Origin: Bacillota bacterium
GTDB taxonomy: Bacteria > Bacillota_A > Clostridia > Lachnospirales > Lachnospiraceae
Assembly: GCA_023443925.1 (NCBI GenBank)
Contig: JAEZSL010000047.1
Location: 1-64,000, forward strand
Direction: 5' to 3'
Length of the DNA: 64,000 bases
This document shows, in pieces, positions 45,516-54,441 of this stretch. Made by a program: the position numbers and the translations under genes. How positions within the stretch are numbered: position 1 is the stretch's first letter; each line of letters starts with the position of its first letter. The notes beneath the pieces were generated by a model. That model was not told where the DNA came from. It did not search any database and saw nothing but the letters and a program-made list of their open reading frames with translations.

Positions 45516-45545
45516 TTGACTCATAGTTCTTACAGCCTATATAAT
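45516..45545 (+). promoter_or_regulatory. promoter of the HD-GYP gene
   Basis: TTGACT (45516-45521), 18 bp, TATAAT (45540-45545), leaving a leader of about 95 nt. Confidence 0.65.
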
Positions 45546-45647
45546 AATAACAAATGTTGGTAATCGGTGCTTGTAAATAACCTATTATAAATGCAAAACC
45601 GGCCAGCGATATTTCTGATTTATATAAATAGCGAATGAGGGAAAAGT

Positions 45648-46691
45648 ATGAATAAAATCAGCAAGCAAATGACTAACTGTGATACAGGGGATATATTGGC
45701 AGAAGATTTATATGATAGTGCGGGTGCAGTACTCGTAGTAAAAAACACCGTAATTAATGAATTTATTATAGAAAAGTTATTAAGCATGGGGATAAAAGAG
45801 ATACTGATTCATGAGCAGCAGGAAATGAATAAAAAAGAATGGGTAATCTCAGGGGAGAGATTTCAAAGAGATAATTATATCGATTTATTGAAGGCTGTTA
45901 AACATATTCTGTCAAAACTGACAAAAGGTACTTTAAATTATAAGGAAATAGAGGCAGTAACCAGTGAAATGTTCGAATATATTAAAGAGCCCGGCTGTGT
46001 CATCCATTATCTGAATCAGGTCAGGGATAAAGATGAATATACATATCAGCATAGTGTGAATGTTGCATTTTATGCCATGCTAACTGCCCGATGGCTTAAA
46101 CTGCCCGAAAAAATGATAAGGGAAATCATACAGTCTGCTCTGCTTCATGATATAGGAAAAATTAAAATACCATCGGATATACTGAATAAGAAAGGTAAAC
46201 TGACAGATCAAGAGTATGAAATAATCAAAAAGCATCCTGCCATAGGCTTTCATATGGTACAAGATAATCCCAGCATAAGCAAAAATATTGCCGAGGCTAT
46301 TTTACAACACCATGAAAGAATTGACGGCTCCGGTTATCCGGATCATTTACCGGAGCAGCAGATTAGTTTATCTGCAAAGATAATAGCAATTTGTGATGTT
46401 TTTGATGCCATGACCCAAAATCGTGTATACAAAGACAGGGTAACACCCTTCGATTCTTTTCAAATGTTTCTGACCCAGGGTGTGAGGTGCTTCGATTTAC
46501 ATGTGCTGACTGTTTTTATGAAGAATATTTCCTCAAATTATATTGGTAACGGGATACGTCTAAATAATGGAAAGAAAGGACAGATTGTATATATTCCCCC
46601 TCATAACATATTATATCCGGTTGTACAGGTGGAAACGGAATATTTGGATTTATCGGAAAATACAGATTTAAAAATTCTGGAGTTAATATAG
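45648..46691 (+). CDS. HD-GYP domain phosphodiesterase
   Basis: A 347-residue protein likely to break down cyclic di-GMP. The HD-GYP domain is complete: HSVNVAFYAMLTARW near residue 135, HDIGKIKIP near 167, KKHPAIG near 197, HHERIDGSGYP near 222 (the GYP signature) and ICDVFDAMT near 250. The N-terminal 110 residues resemble the small domains often placed before HD-GYP. A C-terminal strand-rich extension of about 60 residues is PilZ-free. GAGGGAAAAGT precedes the start. Confidence 0.92.
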   Translation: MNKISKQMTNCDTGDILAEDLYDSAGAVLVVKNTVINEFIIEKLLSMGIKEILIHEQQEMNKKEWVISGERFQRDNYIDLLKAVKHILSKLTKGTLNYKEIEAVTSEMFEYIKEPGCVIHYLNQVRDKDEYTYQHSVNVAFYAMLTARWLKLPEKMIREIIQSALLHDIGKIKIPSDILNKKGKLTDQEYEIIKKHPAIGFHMVQDNPSISKNIAEAILQHHERIDGSGYPDHLPEQQISLSAKIIAICDVFDAMTQNRVYKDRVTPFDSFQMFLTQGVRCFDLHVLTVFMKNISSNYIGNGIRLNNGKKGQIVYIPPHNILYPVVQVETEYLDLSENTDLKILELI

Positions 46692-46715
46692 TGTGAAATA
46701 AAGGACAAATCACAC
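46691..46715. repeat. mosaic palindromic repeat, copy E (single P1 module)
   Basis: GTGTGAAATAAAGGAC and the inverted CACAC end form one P1 module, starting at the last base of the HD-GYP stop codon. Confidence 0.6.
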
Positions 46716-46735
46716 CATTATTTGGATTAAGTAAA

Positions 46736-46763
46736 TTGACTAAATATGTTAGAATGGTATAAT
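46736..46763 (+). promoter_or_regulatory. promoter of the ParB-like/protease pair
   Basis: TTGACT (46736-46741), 16 bp ending in TGG, TATAAT (46758-46763): a good promoter with an extended -10. Confidence 0.75.
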
Positions 46764-46837
46764 TAATTACATATAGGTATTTTATCAATCAAGTACAAGG
46801 ATTAATTTTCAATTGCAAACTAATAGTAAGGGGCAAT

Positions 46838-47395
46838 ATGGGTAAAACAGAATTTAAGATAAATACTTTATCACTTGGTATAAGTCAGATTTACTTAAAT
46901 AAACGAAAAGTTGATGAAGTTAATAAATGGATGGATGTATCTAAAATGGATAGATATCCTCCGCTTCCGGTATTTGATTTTGGGGACGGCAGATTTACAT
47001 TAATAGATGGGCATAGCAGAGCATATGCTGCATTTAAAAAGGGCCAAAAAGAAATATTGGTAATAGTGGATACGGATGAAATAGTAACCAGCGAGACGGG
47101 ACAGTTACTTTACAGGAATGATTTAATTTGGTGTGACAGATTTCATCTGAAATCCATAGAAGATTTAGAAAATCGTATTATAACGGATTCGCAATATCAA
47201 TTTTTATGGGTACAAAGGTGTGACCGGATGTATAATTTAGTAACTCATAACAGAGCTGATTTACCTATTTTAGATAATTTGTATTTGTATGGTATGGAAG
47301 CAGATGAATCCATTTTGTATTACGAAGACAAGAAAGGCAGTTTATATAAAATGTGTGAAGGGATAATAATACCGGAGGAAAATACATATGGCTAA
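46838..47395 (+). CDS. ParB/sulfiredoxin-like domain protein
   Basis: A 185-residue protein whose segment PPLPVFDFGDGRFTLIDGHS then RAYAAFKKGQKEI (about residues 46-80) matches the ParB N-terminal/Srx fold, where DGHHRxxA is the nucleotide-binding motif (here DGHSRAYA). No DNA-binding helix-turn-helix follows, so this is not a chromosome-partition ParB; single-domain relatives include kinases and CTPase-type enzymes. It overlaps the protease gene by eight bases. AAGGGGCAAT precedes the start. Confidence 0.7.
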   Translation: MGKTEFKINTLSLGISQIYLNKRKVDEVNKWMDVSKMDRYPPLPVFDFGDGRFTLIDGHSRAYAAFKKGQKEILVIVDTDEIVTSETGQLLYRNDLIWCDRFHLKSIEDLENRIITDSQYQFLWVQRCDRMYNLVTHNRADLPILDNLYLYGMEADESILYYEDKKGSLYKMCEGIIIPEENTYG

Positions 47396-48230
47396 TAACA
47401 GTGATAATTCTCATGCAACCATTAAGATATCGAATCTTAAAATGTCAGCGGTAAAATTTGCGAATCTTTATTTTATTGATGTGATTATTCATGGTATCCA
47501 GGCGACCTTAATGTTTGACACCGGTGCCAGTATAACTGTCCTGAATGAGACAACGGCTCGCCTGGCTGACGGAATAACGGCTGCTGCATCAATAAAAGCA
47601 GGGGGCAGTGCCGGTAATATAGGAGAATACCAAACGGTAATTCTCAATAGCATAAAACTGGGCGGCCATGAAATAGAGGATGCAGAAGTTTTAGTAGTTC
47701 CGGATGAAGTTCTGGATTTTGGAGTTGATGAGGAAGGAAATACATTTACTGCTGACGGATTTTTAGGATGGGATATTATCTCAAAGTTTAAGTGGACCAT
47801 AGACGGCATAAATAAAACCTTCCGGATAGAAAACAGTACATATTCAAAGCAATTGCAGAATCTTACCTGGGGTAATTTTCCTCTTATCGAAACCGTTTGG
47901 AAATCAGAAAAAATCCTCCTTGGTTTTGATTCCGGTCATACAGAAAGTATGCTGGATGTGAAAATGGCTGATAAGTTAGAGAATTTAAAGTCTGTTATTG
48001 ATTCGACACAGGGTGCGGATGGGGAAATAACTGAGGACGCTTATGTGGCAGAGGAATTTAGATTTAAAATCTGCGATACTACGGTTACCTTGAGTAACCT
48101 TATCATTTTAAAGCGCGAGATATACGGGCAGGGAAACAATCATATGATGGGATTATTAGGAGCTGATATTGTCCAGAACCGGCAATGGGTTATCGATTTT
48201 CCCAACAAACACTTTGAAATCCTCCGGTAG
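47388..48230 (+). CDS. two-lobed retropepsin-like aspartic protease
   Basis: The 280-residue protein consists of two similar halves. Lobe 1 has the active-site loop FDTGASITVL near residue 44 and the closing motif GFLGWDIISKFKWTID near 124. Lobe 2 has FDSGHTES near residue 182 and GLLGADIVQNRQWVID near 258. Retropepsins normally work as dimers of one lobe; here both catalytic Asp loops (DTG and DSG) are in one chain, as in pepsin. There is no signal peptide, so it acts in the cytoplasm. GGAGGAAAATACAT precedes the start, inside the ParB-like gene. Confidence 0.8.
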   Translation: MANNSDNSHATIKISNLKMSAVKFANLYFIDVIIHGIQATLMFDTGASITVLNETTARLADGITAAASIKAGGSAGNIGEYQTVILNSIKLGGHEIEDAEVLVVPDEVLDFGVDEEGNTFTADGFLGWDIISKFKWTIDGINKTFRIENSTYSKQLQNLTWGNFPLIETVWKSEKILLGFDSGHTESMLDVKMADKLENLKSVIDSTQGADGEITEDAYVAEEFRFKICDTTVTLSNLIILKREIYGQGNNHMMGLLGADIVQNRQWVIDFPNKHFEILR

Positions 48231-48462
48231 ACGTGATAAGCTATGGTCTTTTTCTTCCTATTTGGATTTGAAAGTCGAAAGCTAGGTGATTCATTCAGGG
48301 ATACCTATACCTCGAATCCTATTTTGTAATATACAAATAGAAGCTCTGGTAACGGCATATATATTAATACGTAAGAAAATTTTAACGTATATCTATCAAG
48401 ATTAAATCATATGAATTCATAATATAAGACTTTTTTAGGCACAGATTTTTTCCATGAGAATA
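48231..48462. other. intergenic stretch, nothing recognised
   Basis: It follows the protease gene and leads into repeat copy F. No gene or clear terminator was seen. Confidence 0.3.
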
Positions 48463-48565
48463 GTGTGAAATAAAGAGCATTTCACACCCTGATTGGAGGC
48501 AGCAAATCATCTGCTAGCAGATGATTTATGCCATGGGAGCTAGTGTGAAATAAAGGACATTTCAC
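48463..48565. repeat. mosaic palindromic repeat, copy F (best preserved)
   Basis: P1 (48463-48487), linker CCTGATTGGAGGCAGC, P2 as a perfect 24-bp palindrome (48504-48527, centre CTGCTAGCAG), linker ATGCCATGGGAGCTA, second P1 (48543-48565). The same two linkers occur in copy A. Confidence 0.8.
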
Positions 48566-48633
48566 AAAAGATTAAATACTATAATTCTTTCACAATAATT
48601 CTTATCCGCATAACAAAAACTTCATAAATGGAA

Positions 48634-48662
48634 TTGACTAATTTAACCAACGGTAATAATAT
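48634..48662 (+). promoter_or_regulatory. promoter of the glycosyltransferase/PlsY-like pair
   Basis: TTGACT (48634-48639), 17 bp, TAATAT (48657-48662), about 60 bp before the ATG. Confidence 0.55.
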
Positions 48663-48723
48663 TAAAACTAGTAAGGGTACTCTTTGTTGATGCAGCATTT
48701 TAAAAAATAAGGGGAATTCACTT

Positions 48724-49818
48724 ATGGTAATTTTGATTCTACTGGCATGTTCCTGTATATTTGGCTTTGTTTTGTTTTCGGATATTCTGTTGATTAACCG
48801 GAATCATTCCGGTTCAACGGAAGATAAGGTATCGGTTATTATTCCGGCTAGAAATGAGGAGCATAATCTGCCGATTCTGCTGGCTTCACTAAAAGAACAA
48901 ACGGTTCAGCCCTATGAAATAATTGTAGTGGACGATATGTCTTCGGACAAAACCTATGAAATGGCTGAAAGTTTTGGGGTAAAAGTAATACGGAATACGG
49001 ACTTGCCGGAGAACTGGACCGGTAAATCCTGGGCATTATGGAATGGGGTGAAAGAATCGGATGGTGATATCCTTATATTTCTGGATGCAGATGTTAGGCT
49101 GGCACCTAAAGCACTGGAATATTTACTGAGAGCAAGGGCTTCCTCAGGCGGTGCTGTTTCCGTTGTTCCATATCATAAGACTGAAAAATTCTATGAGAAA
49201 TTGTCTCTGATACCCTGTATACTAGGCGTGCTGGCATTTACTTCACCTTTTGAGCGGATCAGCAGCTGTAAAGGCCTGTATGGTTCCTGTATTGCGCTGA
49301 CCAGAAAGGATTACAGCAAAATTCAAGGTCACAACAGTATCAAGTCTGAAATTTTAGATGACCTTACTTTAGGTAAAAGACTATCCGAAGCAGGGATTCC
49401 CATTGATAATTATATTGGTTATAATCTGGTTTCTTTTCGAATGTATCCAAAAGGACTTCGCAGTGAATTGGAGGGCTTTGGTAAGAGTGCGGTTCTTAGT
49501 ATGTCAAACCTCAGACCTTTAACGATTCTATGTATTGCCATCTGGTTTGTTGGTCTGCTGGCGGTACAGTTCATCACACCGGTTCTGATGATAGCCGGTA
49601 ATTCCTATGCCATACCTTTTATACTGGCTTACATATTCTATACGGCCCAAATGATTTATTTTCTGAAATACAGCGGTGATTTCGGCTGGTTTATGCCGGT
49701 GCTGCATTTGGTTTCATCCGTGTTTTTTATCGTTGTTATTGTCTATTCCTATTATCAGGTGAAATTCACCGGAGAGGTAGTTTGGAAAGGAAGGCAGATA
49801 AAAGTTGGCAGAAAATAG
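48724..49818 (+). CDS. membrane-bound family 2 glycosyltransferase
   Basis: A 364-residue GT2 enzyme: an N-terminal membrane span, then VSVIIPARNEEHNLPILLAS near residue 37, VVDDMSSD near 70, DADVRL near 120 (metal-binding DxD type), and three C-terminal membrane spans. It resembles CrtQ-like transferases that put a sugar on a lipid. GGGGAATTCACTT before the ATG is a weak site. It overlaps the PlsY-like gene by 14 bases, so both probably build one glycolipid. Confidence 0.85.
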   Translation: MVILILLACSCIFGFVLFSDILLINRNHSGSTEDKVSVIIPARNEEHNLPILLASLKEQTVQPYEIIVVDDMSSDKTYEMAESFGVKVIRNTDLPENWTGKSWALWNGVKESDGDILIFLDADVRLAPKALEYLLRARASSGGAVSVVPYHKTEKFYEKLSLIPCILGVLAFTSPFERISSCKGLYGSCIALTRKDYSKIQGHNSIKSEILDDLTLGKRLSEAGIPIDNYIGYNLVSFRMYPKGLRSELEGFGKSAVLSMSNLRPLTILCIAIWFVGLLAVQFITPVLMIAGNSYAIPFILAYIFYTAQMIYFLKYSGDFGWFMPVLHLVSSVFFIVVIVYSYYQVKFTGEVVWKGRQIKVGRK

Positions 49819-50449
49819 AGGAATCATTATACTATTAATTTTAATTGAATATCTTTGCGGTTCACTTATGTTTTCTTACTGGCTCGGCCTAGCCGTGAAA
49901 AAGGATTTGAAAACCATTGGGGACGGTAATCCCGGTGCCTTTAACTTATGGCATGCAGCTGGTTACAAACTGGGTTTATTGGGTGTAGTCCTGGATTTTA
50001 TGAAAGGTTACCTGCCCCTGGTGCTTTTTTATGAATCCGGATTTATTAGAGGTAATCTGTTAATTCCGGCAGCATTAGCCCCGGTAGTTGGCCATGTTTT
50101 CCCTGTTTTTCATAAATTCAGAGGAGGGAAAGCCATTGCTGTAACCTTTGGAGTGTGGAGTGCAATTACCGGATTTCGTATTTCTCTTTTGCTTGCTGTG
50201 ATACTTGCTGTTCTGCAGGTTATTGCAAGAGTAATAAAAAGAGGTAAACCGGTATCTTCAGAGGCTGACGGGGTTATGGTGGTACTTGGTATGACTGCAC
50301 TGGGTATATATTTGAAAGCTGCTGGTTTTGCGAATTATTATCTTTTAATCTGGCTGTTTAATCTGATCATTTTTCTCTTTGCCAACCGAAGTAAACTTTA
50401 TAAATATTGGAAGGAAAAAACAGAAAGCCGTATGCCCTACCGGTATTAA
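49805..50449 (+). CDS. PlsY-like glycerol-3-phosphate acyltransferase (TTG start)
   Basis: A 214-residue membrane protein with the three PlsY motifs in changed form: GSLMFSYWLG near residue 19, GDGNPGAFNLWHAAGYKLG near 39 and HKFRGGKAIAVTFG near 98. PlsY moves an acyl chain from acyl phosphate to glycerol 3-phosphate. TTG 49805 lies 10 bases after AAGGAAGG. Being divergent and bound to a glycosyltransferase gene, it may acylate something other than glycerol phosphate, or be a second PlsY. Confidence 0.82.
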   Translation: MAENRGIIILLILIEYLCGSLMFSYWLGLAVKKDLKTIGDGNPGAFNLWHAAGYKLGLLGVVLDFMKGYLPLVLFYESGFIRGNLLIPAALAPVVGHVFPVFHKFRGGKAIAVTFGVWSAITGFRISLLLAVILAVLQVIARVIKRGKPVSSEADGVMVVLGMTALGIYLKAAGFANYYLLIWLFNLIIFLFANRSKLYKYWKEKTESRMPYRY

Positions 50450-50656
50450 GATACTAGAAGATATTTGAATTAATAATACATACAATTCCAGAGTAAGGAT
50501 TAGCTGCAATAATTAGTGTAATTATAGGTGTATATTGTATAATAATATAAGGTGAAATTGCTACAATACAAAGCTATAACGATTCAATAGAAAATCGGAC
50601 AGGTTTTGTTGTATCTATAATATTAAAATAATAGAAATGTTTATAGGAGAAATGAG

Positions 50657-52681
50657 ATGGAGTATAAATATGATCGCCTGTTACACGGCGGAGATTATAA
50701 CCCGGAGCAATGGCTGGACCATCCGGATATATTGGAAACGGATATCGAATACTTAAAAAAGTCCAATTGTAATGTTGTCAGCGTAGGGATTTTTTCCTGG
50801 TCTGTTTTAGAGCCGGAGGAAGGCTGCTTTGAGTTTCAATGGCTTACTGATCTTATTGATAAGCTATACAGAAACAATATCTATGTGGTTCTTGCCACTC
50901 CCAGTGGTGCAAGACCGAAGTGGCTGTCGGATAAATATCCGGAAGTATTAAGAGTAGAAGACAGCCGGCACCGGAACTTATTCGGCGGCAGGCATAATCA
51001 CTGTTACACCTCACCGGTCTACCGGAAAAAGGTCGGTATCATTAATACCGAGTTAGCAAAACGTTTTGCAAATCATCCGGGAGTTATTTTATGGCATGTG
51101 TCAAATGAATATAGCGGAGAATGCCACTGTGAATACTGTCAGGATGCATTTCGCAGCTGGCTGAAGGATAAATACAAAACGGTGGAAGCTTTGAATAAAG
51201 CCTGGTATACCACATTTTGGAGCCACATTTACAGCAGTTTTGATCAGATTGAAAGTCCGTCTCCAAGAGGCGAGAATGGATTACATGGCCTGAAGCTGGA
51301 CTGGAAACGGTTTGTAACCCATCAGACTTTGGATTTTGCCAGAGAAGAAATCCGGGTGCTGCGCCAGTTCAATGAGAAGCTGCCCGTCACCACCAATCTG
51401 ATGTATTTTTATGAGGGGTTAAATTACTTTAAGTTTAAAGAGGTGTTCGATATAATATCCTGGGATACCTACCCGACCTGGCATAAAGAACCGGAATCCA
51501 TTACGGCAAAGGATAACGGTATGTATCATGATCTTATACGCTCCATTAAAAATCAGCCCTTCCTTCAAATGGAATCCACACCCAGTTATACTAACTGGCA
51601 GGGAGTCAGCAAGTTAAAGAAACCGGGTATGCATGAGTTGTCCTGTCTTCAGGCCATTGCTCATGGATCGGACTCAGTCATGTATTTTCAATGGAGACAG
51701 AGTGCCGGTGCGTCAGAAAAATTTCACGGAGCAGTAGTGGATCATTACGGAGGTTCTGATACCAGGACATTTCATGATGTTACAAATCTGGGAAATGGTT
51801 TACTGCAATTACAGGAAGTCTGCCACAGCAAAGTAAATGCAAGTTCGGCAGTCATCTATGACTGGGAGAATCACTGGGCAATCAAAGATTCCGCAGGGCC
51901 AAGGAATAAAGGTATGTTTTATAAGGAAACGGTTGCTAAATCCTACAATGCTTTCCGAAAGCTTGGTCTTAATGTGGATGTAATTGACATGGAAGTTGAG
52001 CTCAAAAATTTTAAAATAATAGCGGCACCCCTTATCTACATGCTGCGAAACGGTTTGGAAGAAAAAATAAGGCAGTATGTCAGAGAAGGCGGGATATTCA
52101 TAGGAACCTACTGGAGCGGTATCGTGGATGAAAATGACCAGTGTTACCTTGGAGGTACGCCCTACGGACTAATGGATGTTTTTGGACTCAGAAGCCAGGA
52201 AATAGACGGATTGTATAATTGGGAAACCAATTCCGCAATTCCATTAGAAAATAATCCGTTAGGTATAGAGAAGATTTACAGCTGCAATCATTTATGCGAA
52301 TTGGTGAAAACAGACGGAGCCGTACCTTTGATGGTATATGGGGAGGATTTTTATAAGGGTCTGCCGGTGCTAACACGGAACCATTACGGAAAAGGCGAAG
52401 CTTACTATATCTGTGCGGATATGGAAGAGGCATTCTACGAGGATTTTTATAAAAAACTTATTACGCAAAAAGGGATTGAAACTATAATTAACAGGGACAT
52501 TCCGGAAGGCGTGGAAGTTACAAGCCGTGAATCAGATGAATATAACTATATCTTTATACAGAATTTTAACCGAATGCCGGTAAAGATGGATTTGACGGGC
52601 TGGGAGGATAAAATTATCTTCGGAGAATATAACGGAATGCTGAAAGAGTTTGGGACCGTTATTTTAAAAATGGCTTTGTAG
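50657..52681 (+). CDS. GH42 beta-galactosidase
   Basis: The 674-residue enzyme is of normal length for glycoside hydrolase family 42. LHGGDYNPEQWLD opens the barrel. The acid/base Glu is in WHVSNEYSGECHC near residue 153, where the nearby Cys residues can bind zinc, and the nucleophile Glu is in FLQMESTPSYTNWQ near residue 304. A trimerisation domain and a small beta domain follow. It has no signal peptide, so it acts on imported galactosides. TAGGAGAAATGAG precedes the start. Confidence 0.95.
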   Translation: MEYKYDRLLHGGDYNPEQWLDHPDILETDIEYLKKSNCNVVSVGIFSWSVLEPEEGCFEFQWLTDLIDKLYRNNIYVVLATPSGARPKWLSDKYPEVLRVEDSRHRNLFGGRHNHCYTSPVYRKKVGIINTELAKRFANHPGVILWHVSNEYSGECHCEYCQDAFRSWLKDKYKTVEALNKAWYTTFWSHIYSSFDQIESPSPRGENGLHGLKLDWKRFVTHQTLDFAREEIRVLRQFNEKLPVTTNLMYFYEGLNYFKFKEVFDIISWDTYPTWHKEPESITAKDNGMYHDLIRSIKNQPFLQMESTPSYTNWQGVSKLKKPGMHELSCLQAIAHGSDSVMYFQWRQSAGASEKFHGAVVDHYGGSDTRTFHDVTNLGNGLLQLQEVCHSKVNASSAVIYDWENHWAIKDSAGPRNKGMFYKETVAKSYNAFRKLGLNVDVIDMEVELKNFKIIAAPLIYMLRNGLEEKIRQYVREGGIFIGTYWSGIVDENDQCYLGGTPYGLMDVFGLRSQEIDGLYNWETNSAIPLENNPLGIEKIYSCNHLCELVKTDGAVPLMVYGEDFYKGLPVLTRNHYGKGEAYYICADMEEAFYEDFYKKLITQKGIETIINRDIPEGVEVTSRESDEYNYIFIQNFNRMPVKMDLTGWEDKIIFGEYNGMLKEFGTVILKMAL

Positions 52682-52749
52682 GAATTCATGGGCGTTATGC
52701 GGACATTTGTTACATGTACGCATGCCGATGGAGATAGACATTATTATAT

Positions 52750-52915
52750 ATGATATAATGAGAGCAGAATGAGGAAATGTAAAATGTTTGCGAATTCCGA
52801 TTGAAGTAATGAGATCATGAACACGTATATGTTTATGATATAACAATAGAATCAGATATAAGGAGGGCAGATCCGCAGGTTTAAATAACCGGCATCCGGT
52901 ACTGCCTTCCTTTTT
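52750..52915 (+). repeat. second copy of the 14.1-kb promoter/leader unit, without an ORF
   Basis: TGATATAATGAGAGCAGAAT at the start, GCGAATTCCGATTGAAG in the middle and CGTATATGTTTATGATATAA later align in order with 14111-14250. An AAGGAGGG site then falls inside a hairpin (GGAGGGCAG 52862-52870 with CTGCCTTCC 52902-52910) followed by five Ts. No start codon follows, so the unit ends as a short non-coding transcript or a decayed gene. It may also terminate the beta-galactosidase transcript. Confidence 0.6.
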
Positions 52916-52946
52916 CTTTAAATATAACCAGTATGTTTTACGTAGG

Positions 52947-54329
52947 TTAAGCTTTCGAATTGTTTATTTTAATTTCCTGAGGAATGGAAGATACCCAGTC
53001 TATCCGCAGGATTAAAATGGTGGTAATCAGGGCTGCCATATAGTTAGAAAAGAGATTGCCCCAGAAGACCGAATAGAATCCCAGGAAATGCTCTGTTGCC
53101 AGGATGAATACATAACGTAACAGCCACACTCGGAGTATGCTGATAACCAGGGTTATCCTGGTGCGTCCCAAGCCGATGAAAGCACCTAACTGGACCATAC
53201 AGATACCAAAACCCACAACAGAATAGGTGTAGATATGCAGGGCGTTATTGGCTATGTCCAGCACTTCCTGGGAACGCGTGAACAAGACTGTGATTCGGGA
53301 GGATAAAGGTACCACGATAGCTATTAATATAATAGCTGTAACTGCGCTGATGATACAGCCCGCCAGACAGGAGAGTTTAGCTTTTTTACCCTGGCCGGCG
53401 CCGATATTCATACTGACCATGGTGGTGACGGAGGAACCAAAGGAGGAGGGCAGGATAAAGCAGACGGAAGTAATATTATTGGCGATGCCCTGGCCGTTTA
53501 AAACAACGGCGCCGTATTTCTCCACTTCGTTATTAATCAGCAGGAAGCCTAAGTTTAACATAATACTGGAGAGCATAGAGGGAAAACCAATCGATAACAG
53601 ATCCCGTATGATCCGGCGGTCAAATTTAAAACCAACTAAAATTAATTTATCACTGCCGGACTTTAGAAATAGTTCGTAATACATCCAGGAGGTAATTAGT
53701 ACATTGGATACAAGGGAGGCAAGTACGGAACCTACGATACCCCAGCGGAAAACGGCAATAAAGAGGGCATTAAAGATTATTTTTAAGACCAGCATAATAA
53801 CCATACGTGTAAAGGTATCTTCCGGTTTACCGCTTGCATTTTTTATGGCGTTATAGATAGATTCCAGAAAAGAAAAGGGCAGGACGGTAGCACTTAATGC
53901 CAGATATGTAAATACATCTTTAGAGATTTCCGGTGTTACATGTCCGGAAGCGAAAAAAGCGGCTGCAACCAGAACCGGTATCAGCAGAAAGCCCAGCAGA
54001 AAAGAAAAAACTATCATCTGGGTTGAAATACGCCGCCCTGCTTCATAATCACCTTTGCCGTTGGCCTGTCCGATGATTGCCATTCCGGCAACACTTAGTC
54101 CCTGGGCCAGAGCTGCAGTCATATTTACTATGGGTGCGGAATAGGTAACGGCACTTGCGGCTGTTGTGCCGACAATATTATTTAAATATAGTCCGTCTAT
54201 TACTGGAATTATGGATTGGATGACCCCCATCATAAGAGAGGGTAGGGAGAGCAGCAGAAGCGTTGTAGAAACACGGCCATTTAAAATTAGATTACGTCTT
54301 TGTTCCATATTTTGTTTTAGTAAATTCAT
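52947..54329 (-). CDS. MATE-family efflux transporter
   Basis: A 460-residue exporter with twelve predicted membrane spans in two halves (MatE repeats near residues 22-180 and 240-410). It pumps out cationic drugs or metabolites using Na+ or H+. The motif GQANGKGDYEAGRRIS near residue 87 is typical. CAGGTGACATT precedes the start. The AraC gene upstream on the same strand is read separately, because a strong promoter lies between them. Confidence 0.93.
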   Translation of the reverse strand: MNLLKQNMEQRRNLILNGRVSTTLLLLSLPSLMMGVIQSIIPVIDGLYLNNIVGTTAASAVTYSAPIVNMTAALAQGLSVAGMAIIGQANGKGDYEAGRRISTQMIVFSFLLGFLLIPVLVAAAFFASGHVTPEISKDVFTYLALSATVLPFSFLESIYNAIKNASGKPEDTFTRMVIMLVLKIIFNALFIAVFRWGIVGSVLASLVSNVLITSWMYYELFLKSGSDKLILVGFKFDRRIIRDLLSIGFPSMLSSIMLNLGFLLINNEVEKYGAVVLNGQGIANNITSVCFILPSSFGSSVTTMVSMNIGAGQGKKAKLSCLAGCIISAVTAIILIAIVVPLSSRITVLFTRSQEVLDIANNALHIYTYSVVGFGICMVQLGAFIGLGRTRITLVISILRVWLLRYVFILATEHFLGFYSVFWGNLFSNYMAALITTILILRIDWVSSIPQEIKINNSKA

Positions 54330-54392
54330 AATGTCACCTGTCAGTATTTTATATATAAGAGTTTATAGTTGGAAAAGCGGGTACGAAAAACG

Positions 54393-54421
54393 ATTATACT
54401 CTTATTGGATTTTAGAGTCAA
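54393..54421 (-). promoter_or_regulatory. promoter of the MATE gene
   Basis: On the minus strand TTGACT (54421-54416), 17 bp, TATAAT (54398-54393): near consensus. Confidence 0.8.
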
Positions 54422-54441
54422 GTCCATAAAATAACTGACAC

